From G963676655 sp963676655 (lineage in GTDB: Bacteria > Verrucomicrobiota > Lentisphaeria > Victivallales > Victivallaceae), in NCBI GenBank assembly GCA_963676655.2, contig CAXXKX010000003.1:1178001-1242000 (forward strand): a stretch of 64,000 bases of DNA, written 5' to 3'. A program made the position numbers and the translations under genes. Of the stretch, positions 34,907 through 44,473 are shown in pieces. The notes under the pieces were generated by a model. That model had not been told where the DNA came from. It searched no databases and saw only the letters and a program-made list of their open reading frames with translations. Position 1 is the stretch's first letter, and each line of letters opens with the position of its first letter.

Positions 34907-35881
34907 TCAGTCGGCAAAACGGATGGTGACCGGTTCTCCCGCCGGTCTTTCCGGACAGATCATAAATACGGCTTGGAGCCGGTCCAGAATATCCGGCGGC
35001 AAAGGACCTTTATTCGCCGCATCGACATTGCTTTCAAGTTCCGCGATATTTCTGATTCCGGTCAATACCGTACTTACTTCCGGGTTGGACAAAAGGAAAC
35101 GGATTGCCAGTTCCGGTAAAGCAATCTTTAAATCATGGACCAATTCATAGAGCGCGATTAACTGTTTTCGGCGTTCAGGATGAAGTTGTACAACCGGATT
35201 TTCGATTACGTCTTTCCGGTAAATTCGCGCCAGCATTCCCTGATGGAGCGGCGAACCGCATACCAGTCCCATATTATGTTTCCGTGCGGTTGGAATGATT
35301 CCTTTTTCGGCATCACGCCACAATAAATCATAATTGAACGCGCTCAGGATAACATCGAATTTTCCGGTATCCATGATTAAAGGCATCTCGTCCGGGGTCG
35401 TACCGCCAAGTCCGATAAAGTCGGTAATTCCCTTATCCCGGGCGCTGGCCAGGACATCCATAACCGGACCGGTGTAGCGAGTTGTATCGTCCCACCAATC
35501 CATATAATTGGGATCGGGCCAGCGATCCGGTTCATGAATCATCAGGATATCGACCGAATCACGCCGCAGATTTTTCATACTCTGCGATAAAGCGTTTTGC
35601 AGGAACTCAAAACTTTTCGGCTTGAACGGCTCCGGATTATAGCCGATTTTAGTGCTTATGATAAAATCTTCATCCATCCGGGACAACGCTTCTCCAAGCA
35701 CGACTTCACTGTCCCGGTATCTCGGTGCGGTATCAATGTAGTTTATGCCCAGCTTATGCGCGTGCCTGATCACCTCGATCGCCACTTTGCGTTCAGCTCC
35801 GAATGAACTGATGAACAAGCCTCCGAGGGATAATTCCGACACCTGCAGCCCTGTCCGACCCAATAAACGTTTTTTCAGCAT
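34907..35881 (-). CDS. Aldo/keto reductase
   Basis: 324 residues. Family pattern: RLLGRTGLQVSELSLGG at the start, the catalytic Asp and Tyr in NYIDTAPRYRDSEVVLGEAL (~48-56), Lys in ISTKIGY, His in LMIHEPDRWPDPN, then FLLSNPEVSTVLTGIRNIAELESN (cofactor-binding C-terminal part). These NAD(P)H-dependent enzymes reduce or oxidise sugars and aldehydes. The ATG at 35881 has AGGAG at good spacing; a GTG at 35896 would overlap the preceding stop. It is the last gene of the nine-gene glycan operon, so oxidation or reduction of a released sugar is likely. Cytoplasmic. Confidence 0.92.
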   Translation of the reverse strand: MLKKRLLGRTGLQVSELSLGGLFISSFGAERKVAIEVIRHAHKLGINYIDTAPRYRDSEVVLGEALSRMDEDFIISTKIGYNPEPFKPKSFEFLQNALSQSMKNLRRDSVDILMIHEPDRWPDPNYMDWWDDTTRYTGPVMDVLASARDKGITDFIGLGGTTPDEMPLIMDTGKFDVILSAFNYDLLWRDAEKGIIPTARKHNMGLVCGSPLHQGMLARIYRKDVIENPVVQLHPERRKQLIALYELVHDLKIALPELAIRFLLSNPEVSTVLTGIRNIAELESNVDAANKGPLPPDILDRLQAVFMICPERPAGEPVTIRFAD

Positions 35882-35892
35882 TTTTGCTCCTG

Positions 35893-38802
35893 TCACTTTT
35901 CTGCCAGAAACAACCAGCCGAAGTCGGCCGGATTATCATTCTGCTGGAGGATACGATGGATCATCGGATGATAGCCGCACCAGGTCTGCGCACAATAGCC
36001 GCCGGACTCACGATCCGGAATGATTCTTTTGACATTCAGCCTGAGCGGTCTGGACGGCGGATTGCTGAATCCGAAGACTTCCCACGGAAGACAAAATAAT
36101 ATGCTCCATTGGTTCTCCGATATTTCCACTTCCACCGCCCACTGGTAATCTTTCGATTTCTCCTGTTTTACATAGAGCGTTTCCCCGCTCGTATTCGCGA
36201 CAAATTTCTGAGGGGTCCACAGTCGCTGCTTTTCAATTACCAGTTCAATACAGTCGGCAAGCTGGTAATCAGGCAGCTCCCATTGCCGGTGGAGCAAATC
36301 GATATCAGGTTCGACGCACTGCACTTTGATAAACAACGCTTTGGCCGTATAACAGCTTCTCCATTCAGCGGACCGGTTTGCCGTCAATCCGGTATCCGCG
36401 GTTCTGTCAAAGTACGGCTTATTACATGTTTTCGGCGTAATTCCAGACCATATCTCATCATTAATTGCAGGAGAGTGCGACAAACGCTTACTGTAAGAGA
36501 AGTTCTCTCCGGGACTTTTACCGGTGTACTCAGGGAACAGTTCTTCCCCGACAGATATTTTAGCCTCAACAACCGGAAACTCCTCGGCCATGATTTGTTC
36601 CAGTTGCCGCAGTCGCCATTTAATTTTCGCCGGATAATAAACATGGCATTCCGAGTCGGCCTGAAAACCAAGCCGGCTGTCGTTTTCGGACAATTCCAGA
36701 AGCCTTTTCGTATTGTGGATTTCCTCGTTGACGATTTCCCGGAGTTTGTTGAACAATTTCTGTTTTTTGGCAAACGACGGGCACCAGGCCATTTCTTCAC
36801 GCAGATAATAAAAGGTCAGAATATTGTATGCCGAACGGATCTGAATGCCGATGGCATTCGCGACGCCAATATCTTTCTGCCGGTCCGCATCGTTCAGGAA
36901 ATCGCCGGAAATATCATCAATCAATTTCAGACCCTGATTCCAAAACACGGTCATTTTCCCGCACAACGTTATCGCCTCCTCCAGGGTGAATTCATCCATC
37001 AGGCATTCACCTATGCGGTCGCCGCATGGCGGACGGTTCGCCCGGAAAGGCGGATACAATTCTTTATCCTGAGGAAACAGGAAGAGCGGCCAGACAATCC
37101 CGGCATTCATCGGCGAATAATAAGAGAAAACCCTGGCATAGGGATAATTCTCATAGGCCTTATGGAATAATTTCCAGGCCGAGGCCATAACTTTCGCATG
37201 TTTGCCCCAATCTATCGCCGCCAGTTTTAAAAGAAATTCATCCTCATTGGCCGGAAAAGGTTCACAGGAAAGAATGCCCGCGGCCTGGGTCATCACGGAC
37301 GGACAGCTGCCGACAAGCCAATTCTGCATCACCGTACCGACCTTCAATTCGTGCATCGCCCGGTATTTCTTGTACAAGATACCGGGAACCGGAACAAAGG
37401 GTACGGTAGCCAGTTCGTAAGAACATGAGGTCTGGATTTTCGCTCCGAACCTGATATTGTTTTTGATCGCGGCATTGGCGCAGTCCTTGAACAATTGACT
37501 GGGGCCGGGATAGGCCAGCCAGTAATCATCCAGAATCCGCTCCCGGTTTAGCTGTCTCACCCGCCCCCGCGATTCAAAATTATGAATCAGGATCACGTCT
37601 TCAGGAATATCCTTGACCGCGTCAACCGTATTTTGCTCACCCCAGGCCAGATATTGACTGTAGGGCCAGGCGATAAGCTCCGCTTCCGGGTTTGCCCGCT
37701 GCATGGCTTTTCTCATGATCGCCAGAACTTCGCTGACCACTTTCGAAGGTTTACGCTTACCGCAGCGCGGACAAAAATTCTTGTAACCTTCAACTATATA
37801 ACCGCTGCAGCAATTTGTCGGGCGCTCACCGACACACAGGTTTATCAGTCCGCCCAGACCCGGTACTTGAGAAAACAGATAATAGGTTGATTCGTCAAGG
37901 TAGGCCTGCCCGGCCTCGGTACTGGTACAGAAGTAATAAGCGCTGCCGGCATGATTGCCTTTCAATTCAGGATGAGCGTGAAGTATTTCGATGGGAACTC
38001 GCTCTCCGAAACCGATTGGCTCCATGCAGAAAATATAGACTTTGATGCCGTAACGACCGCATTTTTCGACAATCTCCCGCAACCTTTTCAACCTGATATC
38101 CGAATCCTCACCATACTCGGGAATTATTTCACTTTTACAAAGCTCATTAAAGTAACCGACCAACCAGATGCCGTTGATGCCGTCACGCGCCAGACGACTC
38201 AAGTAAGCTTCGGGAAAATAATCAAACCCGTCAACCAGTTCGTCGCGGTATTCCGGATCATTCGCCAGAATAGCTTTATAGCCAGGCTTGGTCATCAATT
38301 CAACTTTGGATAACGGGGGCCGCTTTTTAGGCCCGAAATAGCAGCGGGATATCCGTATTTTCACAAAAGGTTCCCGACGGAAAGTCTTTACCGGCAAAAA
38401 TGTCCCTTCGGAGCTGACCAGTTCATTCATTAAAAAATAAATTGCCCGGCGGGCCGCTTCAATATCGGCTACTTTAACGACACTGTCCGTCCGCCGCACA
38501 TCAAGAATAAATGTTTCCCGCGGCAAATCAGGAGCCAGAATAAAATTTACCTGATGTCCGGTATCGGCAGGCAGTTGTATATCGGTAAGAAACCGGGAAA
38601 AGTCATTATATGCCGTATCCAGCAAACCGCCGGTATCTTCGGCGAATTTCGACAATTGAATGCCCCCGGAAAGGTCAACCTGATCAACCGGGCATTTCAT
38701 TTCCCTGCCTTGCCTGATAGTCCGGGGGTATTTTTTGAATTGATCAATAAATGCCCAGTCAGACATACGCGGAGGATCTGGTACTATTGTTAAATTGTTC
38801 AT
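35893..38802 (-). CDS. Cytoplasmic GH20/alpha-glucuronidase-like glycosidase with C-terminal CBM9-like domain
   Basis: 969 residues, no signal peptide. The N-terminal ~150 residues resemble the GH20/GH67-type domain (VNFILAPDLPRETFILDV..., ADIEAARRAIYFLMNEL). A TIM-barrel part follows with YLSRLARDGINGIWLVGYFNEL, RYGIKVYIFCMEPIGFGERVP and a CPRCGK zinc-like pair near 344, then SCSYELATVPFVPVPGILYKKY. About 690-760 is helical. The last ~180 residues (SPAINDEIWSGITPKTCNKPYFD..., AKALFIKVQCVEPDIDL, CIELVIEK, EISENQWSILFCLPW) match a CBM9/DOMON-like sandwich. It sits between the mutarotase-like gene and the reductase. The cytoplasmic location suggests that oligosaccharides are imported; the substrate is unknown. 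Confidence 0.72.
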   Translation of the reverse strand: MNNLTIVPDPPRMSDWAFIDQFKKYPRTIRQGREMKCPVDQVDLSGGIQLSKFAEDTGGLLDTAYNDFSRFLTDIQLPADTGHQVNFILAPDLPRETFILDVRRTDSVVKVADIEAARRAIYFLMNELVSSEGTFLPVKTFRREPFVKIRISRCYFGPKKRPPLSKVELMTKPGYKAILANDPEYRDELVDGFDYFPEAYLSRLARDGINGIWLVGYFNELCKSEIIPEYGEDSDIRLKRLREIVEKCGRYGIKVYIFCMEPIGFGERVPIEILHAHPELKGNHAGSAYYFCTSTEAGQAYLDESTYYLFSQVPGLGGLINLCVGERPTNCCSGYIVEGYKNFCPRCGKRKPSKVVSEVLAIMRKAMQRANPEAELIAWPYSQYLAWGEQNTVDAVKDIPEDVILIHNFESRGRVRQLNRERILDDYWLAYPGPSQLFKDCANAAIKNNIRFGAKIQTSCSYELATVPFVPVPGILYKKYRAMHELKVGTVMQNWLVGSCPSVMTQAAGILSCEPFPANEDEFLLKLAAIDWGKHAKVMASAWKLFHKAYENYPYARVFSYYSPMNAGIVWPLFLFPQDKELYPPFRANRPPCGDRIGECLMDEFTLEEAITLCGKMTVFWNQGLKLIDDISGDFLNDADRQKDIGVANAIGIQIRSAYNILTFYYLREEMAWCPSFAKKQKLFNKLREIVNEEIHNTKRLLELSENDSRLGFQADSECHVYYPAKIKWRLRQLEQIMAEEFPVVEAKISVGEELFPEYTGKSPGENFSYSKRLSHSPAINDEIWSGITPKTCNKPYFDRTADTGLTANRSAEWRSCYTAKALFIKVQCVEPDIDLLHRQWELPDYQLADCIELVIEKQRLWTPQKFVANTSGETLYVKQEKSKDYQWAVEVEISENQWSILFCLPWEVFGFSNPPSRPLRLNVKRIIPDRESGGYCAQTWCGYHPMIHRILQQNDNPADFGWLFLAEK

Positions 38803-38810
38803 TTTAAAAA

Positions 38811-39755
38811 TTAATTTTCCATGTTGTATTCGGTTGTAACCTCAACACTCATATCCGCCCCGGTCTTTAATGATTCGGGACAGCCTCCCGCCGCTTCAAT
38901 TTCCATGAATCCGTTAGTATCGCTGTAAACACTGTATCTCACAGCTTTATCCGACGGTTTTACTTCGGGCGGAGCATCAACAATGTCAATGTAGCTTTGA
39001 CCCGCCGGTAACGACTGCGCACTCCTCGTCACTGTCAATTTTTTATCCGGGATGGCCAGCTTGATCCACGGAACTGTCGGGCTGAGTCCAATCTGGTAAC
39101 GCAAAGTCGTATCAGTGACCGCGTGATACAAACCGTTCTCAATATAACGATGGCTGTCACTGGGGTCATACATGTCCCATACTTCGGCGGGCGCAACCTC
39201 CGGAAAGACTACTTCACAACCCGGTCCGCAGTCAAACTGACAGAGCGTCCAGGGTGCAATCAGGCATTCCTGCCGCGTCAAAGTCTCAGCACCAATATAT
39301 TTAATTGTTTCCACAACATTCACCGTGATTTTACCGGGAGCAGGGATAACTGACACCGCCCGCCTGAAGACAGTCGCAACGCCGCGTCCCGAAGCATTGA
39401 TCAAATCAACTTCGGCCTCGATCACCACCCTTTTCTCCCCTTCTTCCACGACTTTGTATTTTGCTCCGGTCAATCCCGGCGGAACCCGCCAGCTTCCGGT
39501 CGCATATTCATAGCCCATGCAGGTACCTTCAGGTGCCGGCCAAAGTCCGTCTCCACCTGGATTGAGATATCCATGGCGATCTGTAATGCCCGTGATCGCA
39601 TCGGTATTGACCCGGTTGACCACTTCTCCGTTAAGAATCGTGTAAAGCCGGCCTTCAAGGTCCAGGCCGACAATAACTCCGGCCTCGACCGTCCCTGTCA
39701 AATGGCAGCGTTTACAGCCTTTATTGAAAAGGGATATCAGTTCATTTCCAGTCAT
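38811..39755 (-). CDS. Mutarotase-like protein (DUF6786-type)
   Basis: 314 residues, no signal peptide. GYLNPGGDGLWPAPEGTCMGYEYATGSW is the characteristic block. It is followed by beta-rich sequence with SVIPAPGKITVNVVETIKYIG, ECLIAPWTLCQFDCGPGCEVVFPE and GFMEIEAAGG, the usual order in galactose-mutarotase-fold proteins of this type. Such proteins may change sugar anomers or simply bind sugars. The ATG at 39755 follows GGGGAAA; a TTG at 39761 is in frame. It overlaps the upstream deacetylase stop by 14 bp, indicating translational coupling in the nine-gene operon. Confidence 0.65.
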   Translation of the reverse strand: MTGNELISLFNKGCKRCHLTGTVEAGVIVGLDLEGRLYTILNGEVVNRVNTDAITGITDRHGYLNPGGDGLWPAPEGTCMGYEYATGSWRVPPGLTGAKYKVVEEGEKRVVIEAEVDLINASGRGVATVFRRAVSVIPAPGKITVNVVETIKYIGAETLTRQECLIAPWTLCQFDCGPGCEVVFPEVAPAEVWDMYDPSDSHRYIENGLYHAVTDTTLRYQIGLSPTVPWIKLAIPDKKLTVTRSAQSLPAGQSYIDIVDAPPEVKPSDKAVRYSVYSDTNGFMEIEAAGGCPESLKTGADMSVEVTTEYNMEN

Positions 39756-40632
39756 CTGCAATTTCCCCGGCGGTTTTGAAGACTCCGCCTTTTTGCTTGA
39801 GTTCGATTAATAATTTATTGAATTCCCGGCACGCGACCTCGCCGCAATTTTTAGTGATGAACGGCAGCGGGGTCACGCTGGCCTCGCCGTAGTCGATCGA
39901 GCTCTGCGGCATGGCATGAAATTCCCACGGATGAAAATAAAACGCCAACACCGGACGCACTCCGCGCGCATTCACGTATTCGATAAAACTGTCCACCTTG
40001 CGCATCAGCGCGGCCGCCGATTCGGTCCGGAACAGCGGCCATTGATCACGGTCACGCTGATATGGGTCATTACTCTCCATGCTGAGATCACAGAAATTAG
40101 GAATCTCAACCAGTTTCATTTCGCCCTCTTCGACCCAGTTGTCTTTAGAAGGATGATACGGATAGTAAAGCTTGCGGTAAAAATACAGCGGCAGCGTGGC
40201 GTCGGCCTTGTAACCGAGTTTTTCCAGCACATTGGTCACATGGGTACTGCCCCAGAGCCTTGGGCAGCGAAAACTTACCGGCCTGACTCCGGAAACTTCC
40301 TCAACCAGCCGGGTCGCTTCCCGAATCCGGCCTTCAACCTCACACGGCAATACCGGCCAGTTGTTCGGCAGCGGAAAAAGCGGATCGCCGAGGGTCTCAT
40401 GGACCAGACTGTGACAACCGGTTTCATGTCCGGCCAGCCGGACCGACTTGACCGTATCAGGGTTGTGTTCGGCCGCGTGTCCGGTCCAGAAATAAGTCGC
40501 CCTGGCGTCATGATCCGCCATAATCTCCAACAGCCGGGGCGTGCCGTGACGCACCCCTTCGTACTCGCTGGTAAAGGAACCGATATCGGTTTCCATATCG
40601 ATTCCCAGTAAAATATCAAATGCCGTTTTCAT
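39742..40632 (-). CDS. Polysaccharide deacetylase (NodB-like)
   Basis: 296 residues. NodB-fold metal site: the Asp pair in LLGIDMETD (residues 8-16), the zinc His pair in HETGCHSLVHE (~68-78), RCPRLWG (~121) and the late FYFHPWEFH (~230). The family removes N- or O-acetyl groups from amino sugars or polysaccharides. No signal peptide is present, so it acts in the cytoplasm, probably on imported acetylated oligosaccharides. Its ATG overlaps the stop of the M24 gene by one base (TAATG), and its end overlaps the next gene by 14 bp. Confidence 0.9.
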   Translation of the reverse strand: MKTAFDILLGIDMETDIGSFTSEYEGVRHGTPRLLEIMADHDARATYFWTGHAAEHNPDTVKSVRLAGHETGCHSLVHETLGDPLFPLPNNWPVLPCEVEGRIREATRLVEEVSGVRPVSFRCPRLWGSTHVTNVLEKLGYKADATLPLYFYRKLYYPYHPSKDNWVEEGEMKLVEIPNFCDLSMESNDPYQRDRDQWPLFRTESAAALMRKVDSFIEYVNARGVRPVLAFYFHPWEFHAMPQSSIDYGEASVTPLPFITKNCGEVACREFNKLLIELKQKGGVFKTAGEIADDWK

Positions 40633-41801
40633 TATATCGTGGTGTGGATTTTATCCATTTTCGGGCTGAACGGGATTGCGCCGTTTTCGGTGATCTCATA
40701 ACCGGTTTCGATGCGGACGCCGTTGAATTCCGGATGTCCGAAGAAACTGATATCGACACAGACGGTCATACCGGGAACCAGCACGTCATCGCTGCCGGGA
40801 CCGAAGAACGGGGATTCGGCTTCGTGCAGGCCGATAGTATGGACGAACGGGCAGACCAGATATTTGCTGAAACCGTGTTTTTCAAAATAAGCGCGGGCCG
40901 GAGCGTCGATTTCCCATCCGGTTTTGCCGACAACCAGCATCTCTTTGGTAAGGCAGAACGCCTCGCGTAGATATTTCATGCATTCCTGCTGTTTCGCGGT
41001 GTACTCGCCCGACACCGGAAGCGCGTCGCCCATAACCCCGGCATAACCGTTGACTTTCGGAGCCAGCCCGATCATGACCAGTTCGCCGTTTTCAACTTTT
41101 TTGGAACTGGCGGTCGGTACCACCGCGTTGGAGCGCGCGCCGCTGCCGACGATCGCGCTGAAACCGAAACCACTGGCGCCGCGGCTGCGGGCGGCATATT
41201 CGCCAGCGGCGGCGATCTGGATTTCCGAAGCACCGGCCATCGTGGCCGCTTTCATCGCGTCGTAACAATAATCGGCCAGACCGAAAGCCGACCGGATCTG
41301 TTCGATTTCCCAGGCTGATTTGACGAACCGCAGACTGACGTATTCCTCGGTGATGTCGACCATTTCAACTCCGGTGAAACCTTCCTCGATGCCCCGGTAA
41401 CAATCCGCCGGCATCCGTCCGGCTCCGACCAGGCCGATGCGTTTGACCTGGCCGATCGTCGCGTTCAATTCGCTGAAGAGGCCGGGAAAATCAATGATCG
41501 TCGCGTTCGGATATTCTTCGTCCGGAACCATGAAAACCGGGAAATTGCGGGTTTCAGTGATCGTGCTGTCGAGTTTGGCGAACGGTTCGCTCTCTGGTCC
41601 GCCGAGCAACAGCGGCGTGCCTTTTGCCGGAACCAGCACCGTGCCGCTTTCAAACTGCGGACACCAGCCGGTCAGATACCAGCCGTTGCCGATGTTGAAT
41701 TCGTCGTAATAGACCAGCGCCAAATCAAGATTTTTGGTTTCCAGCAACTGCCGGACTTTCGCGATTCGCTGATCGCACTCTGATTGAATTAAATATCCCA
41801 T
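40632..41801 (-). CDS. M24-family (creatinase/Xaa-Pro-aminopeptidase fold) protein with altered metal site
   Basis: 389 residues. N-terminal creatinase-like domain (~1-140: NIGNGWYLTGWCPQFESGTVLVPAKGTPLLL) and a pita-bread C-terminal domain (EIEQIRSAFGLADYCYDAM..., GFGFSAIVGSGARSN, VHTIGLHEAESPF, GMTVCVDISFF, GVRIETGYEITENG). The first metal-binding Asp block, usually D-x-G...GY-x-x-D, reads GLAPKVNGYAGVMGDALP. The usual Glu before the final motif is replaced by VDISFFG. At least two of the five canonical ligands therefore appear lost, as in creatinase-like hydrolases. A C-N hydrolase acting on a modified sugar or amide is possible. It lies in the glycan operon, between a secreted glycosidase-like gene and the deacetylase. 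Confidence 0.83.
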   Translation of the reverse strand: MGYLIQSECDQRIAKVRQLLETKNLDLALVYYDEFNIGNGWYLTGWCPQFESGTVLVPAKGTPLLLGGPESEPFAKLDSTITETRNFPVFMVPDEEYPNATIIDFPGLFSELNATIGQVKRIGLVGAGRMPADCYRGIEEGFTGVEMVDITEEYVSLRFVKSAWEIEQIRSAFGLADYCYDAMKAATMAGASEIQIAAAGEYAARSRGASGFGFSAIVGSGARSNAVVPTASSKKVENGELVMIGLAPKVNGYAGVMGDALPVSGEYTAKQQECMKYLREAFCLTKEMLVVGKTGWEIDAPARAYFEKHGFSKYLVCPFVHTIGLHEAESPFFGPGSDDVLVPGMTVCVDISFFGHPEFNGVRIETGYEITENGAIPFSPKMDKIHTTI

Positions 41802-41824
41802 GTTTTTGGTTTCCTTATGGTTTT

Positions 41825-44473
41825 TTATTTTACTGGTGGTTTATTTTTATCGAAAGTTTTACCGTACATTTTGATCCTCAGCGCCCAGCGGTTTTTTATG
41901 CCGCCGATATAAGGATATTTTTCATCCATTCGGGCAAGCAGTTGTTGGACCAGCTCAAGATTGGAATTATTTTTACCCGGAAAAAAGCCGACGATCAATT
42001 GTCCGTGATTTTTTATTCCGGTGATGGCATTCTGATATTCAGCCTTCGGCAGCAGCGCTTTACGAGCGGCATCACCCACGACAAAGACAATTTTCGCGTC
42101 TTTGATCTTTTTATCGCCGGGAGCCAGAACCGGCAACCGCAACTGCTTGTTCCAGTAATCAGGTTTCATTTGCGCCAACCGGTGAACCGGCCGCCGGATG
42201 CGGGACAGGTAGTAGTCATAATAGATTTCCAGAAGTTTGACTGCGTCAGGGTTCCGGGCAAGGTCTGCTGTTGAAACCGCGATAACCGCGTTCACTTGCT
42301 TATCGGTTACCAGATCAATATCCGCAATAAATTTATCATTAGGAACAAAGGTGAAATCCGGTGCTTTCACAAAGACAATCTGTTTATCTGAGACACTTTT
42401 CCGCGTCCAGCCGGGAACGTCTATTTTGCCGCCGGTCCCTTGCAGGAATTTGAATTCCGCTAACTGCGAAAAGCCGTTTTTAACTGCCGGACAGGATGCC
42501 TCAACAACACAATCTTTCAGCGGGTTGACCGCTCCGACTTTCTTCAGAATCAGCGGATCACGGTTTTGCAACTTGAAATCAATGATCGTCTCATTGGCGC
42601 TTACCTTGTTGACAACCGGTTTGCCGCTGATGTCGGCATAGATCGCGCCGGCAGCGCCGAATTTACCGGTCAGGATACGCGCTTTGCCGGTACGGCCTTT
42701 TTTATCCGGCGCGGCCAGAACAATGTAGCTGTCCCGACCATCGCCAAAACGGGAAATCCAGATATCCTCACTCTGGGCATAAGGATCGACCGGATCTTTC
42801 GCTCCCTGAATTTTGACATAGCTCGCGGCGCGCCATCCGGCAGCCACCAGCTGTTTAAGAACCGGCTCAAGGTCATATATATTTTGAAATCCTTTTGAAT
42901 AAAAAATTGCCGGAATCATCCCGAACCGGAGGCTTGAAAGAATGGTGTAATCGATAAATCCGGTAATACCTTCATGGGCCTCGGCTTTTGAAAGTTCATC
43001 CCATTTCAGCAAGGCATCAGCCCGGAATCCCTTCCAGAAATAATAAGGCTTCTGTCCGGCTATCAGACGACGCGGAGCCAGCAGATCAGCCCGGTCGAAC
43101 GGGGTCATTTCGTGAATCGCCGCGTCGGCATAGAGCATAGGCAGCCAGGTATAAAATTCATTGATAACCGAAACCGCTTTGCGGCCATCGGGTTTAGCCG
43201 GCAGTTGGTGGGTGAAGGCCATATTGTAAGCAAGGGCGATACCTTCAGTCGCAAATACCTGCCCGTTATCATCAAAGGCTTTTCCGGTTTCTTTTTTCAG
43301 CAGCGGACCATAGTATTTCGTATCACCGATAGTACAATCCAGCGCAAAACCGGCAATCGGGAATTTTTTCCATAACATGGCCAACTGTTCCCGAATGGCG
43401 TCACCGAGCGTCGAGTGCAGGAACCACGCATATTCGGCTTTGCCCTCTTCGGCCCAACCGTAGGTCACATATCCGGTACGACCGTTTTTATCGCGCCAGA
43501 CAGCATCGGAATAATATTTTTTCAGCAACTCGGAGTTGCAGTATTGTTGAAGATAATAGTAAAGCATCGCCGCGTTTTTATTGCCGCTGGAAATGCGTTC
43601 CATATTATACTCCTCCCAGTCTTTGATCGTACCGGGACGGTCACACTTGCCGAACAGGGAGCCCGCTTCAGTTTTGATCCCCTTTTTACTCTCCCAGAAC
43701 TTTTGCAGCGGATAGTGGTTGCCGGCTTTCTGGTAAACGTTGTAGTACCACTCCCAATTGAAGCCAAAGCGCCTGGCCTCCTCCATTTGATAATCCCGCT
43801 GATTTTCCGAAGAGAAAAAATAGCCGCCGACCCCGAAAATACGGGGATCGCCGCCTTTAACGGGTTTGAACCATTCAGGATACGCATTGTAAACCTGTTC
43901 GACCATTTCCGTATAATCAGGCGCTTTTACCGCGCAGTTAATAAAAATAACTTTATCTTGCTGTCCCGGCTCCAGTACCATATAGGAATCAAAAAATAAC
44001 GTTACGCCATCCCGGCCAACCGTGCAGAATCGTTCAAACCGGCTGGAAACCGTTGCCGGGGCATAGCCGATTCCGGTTAAATTTCCATCTTTCACATAAG
44101 TCACGGCAGGGAAAATATACCTTTTGGTCTCCGGCTTGAATGTTTTTGTGACATTGTCCTTGATTGCAAAACCGTCCCAGAACGCGCCTCCAGACTTCCC
44201 GGCGGGAACTGACAGCCTGAAACACAATTTCGCCGTTTTGGTTCCTTTGTTCTCAGCGACAACATTCCATTCCTGCAGCTTTCCCGCTTGACGCGAAGAA
44301 ATCTTGACGTTGACTCCGGCTTGTTTCATCATCCCGTTACGGGACAGCTGATATTGTTTCGGCCACGGCGCCAGCTTATTGTTTTTGAATTGCAAAACCG
44401 TCAGGGTCGGGGTTGCGGCGAATATGCTGACAATCCCGGCTGTATATAACAATGTAATAACAAATTTCTTCAT
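41825..44473 (-). CDS. Large secreted TIM-barrel glycosidase-like protein
   Basis: 882 residues with a signal peptide (MKKFVITLLYTAGIVSIFA). The N-terminal ~200 residues are a beta domain (WNVVAENKGTKTAKLCFRLSVPAGKSGG). A barrel-like region covers ~210-560 (FGVGGYFFSSENQRDYQMEEARRFGFNWEWYYNVYQ, FALDCTIGDTKYYGPLLKKETGKAF, INEFYTWLPMLYADAAIHEM, RFGMIPAIFYSKGF). Beta and alpha/beta parts follow. The arrangement is typical of secreted glycosidases, with acidic residues at strand ends, but I cannot name the family. Its ATG overlaps the stop of the 210-aa gene by 4 bp (ATGA). It is the fourth gene of the nine-gene operon. Confidence 0.7.
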   Translation of the reverse strand: MKKFVITLLYTAGIVSIFAATPTLTVLQFKNNKLAPWPKQYQLSRNGMMKQAGVNVKISSRQAGKLQEWNVVAENKGTKTAKLCFRLSVPAGKSGGAFWDGFAIKDNVTKTFKPETKRYIFPAVTYVKDGNLTGIGYAPATVSSRFERFCTVGRDGVTLFFDSYMVLEPGQQDKVIFINCAVKAPDYTEMVEQVYNAYPEWFKPVKGGDPRIFGVGGYFFSSENQRDYQMEEARRFGFNWEWYYNVYQKAGNHYPLQKFWESKKGIKTEAGSLFGKCDRPGTIKDWEEYNMERISSGNKNAAMLYYYLQQYCNSELLKKYYSDAVWRDKNGRTGYVTYGWAEEGKAEYAWFLHSTLGDAIREQLAMLWKKFPIAGFALDCTIGDTKYYGPLLKKETGKAFDDNGQVFATEGIALAYNMAFTHQLPAKPDGRKAVSVINEFYTWLPMLYADAAIHEMTPFDRADLLAPRRLIAGQKPYYFWKGFRADALLKWDELSKAEAHEGITGFIDYTILSSLRFGMIPAIFYSKGFQNIYDLEPVLKQLVAAGWRAASYVKIQGAKDPVDPYAQSEDIWISRFGDGRDSYIVLAAPDKKGRTGKARILTGKFGAAGAIYADISGKPVVNKVSANETIIDFKLQNRDPLILKKVGAVNPLKDCVVEASCPAVKNGFSQLAEFKFLQGTGGKIDVPGWTRKSVSDKQIVFVKAPDFTFVPNDKFIADIDLVTDKQVNAVIAVSTADLARNPDAVKLLEIYYDYYLSRIRRPVHRLAQMKPDYWNKQLRLPVLAPGDKKIKDAKIVFVVGDAARKALLPKAEYQNAITGIKNHGQLIVGFFPGKNNSNLELVQQLLARMDEKYPYIGGIKNRWALRIKMYGKTFDKNKPPVK

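Noticed and set aside
36109..37170. 353-residue open frame on the plus strand
   Set aside because: It lies antisense inside the 969-residue glycosidase-like gene, has no motif or ribosome binding site, and follows codon-bias effects of the opposite gene.
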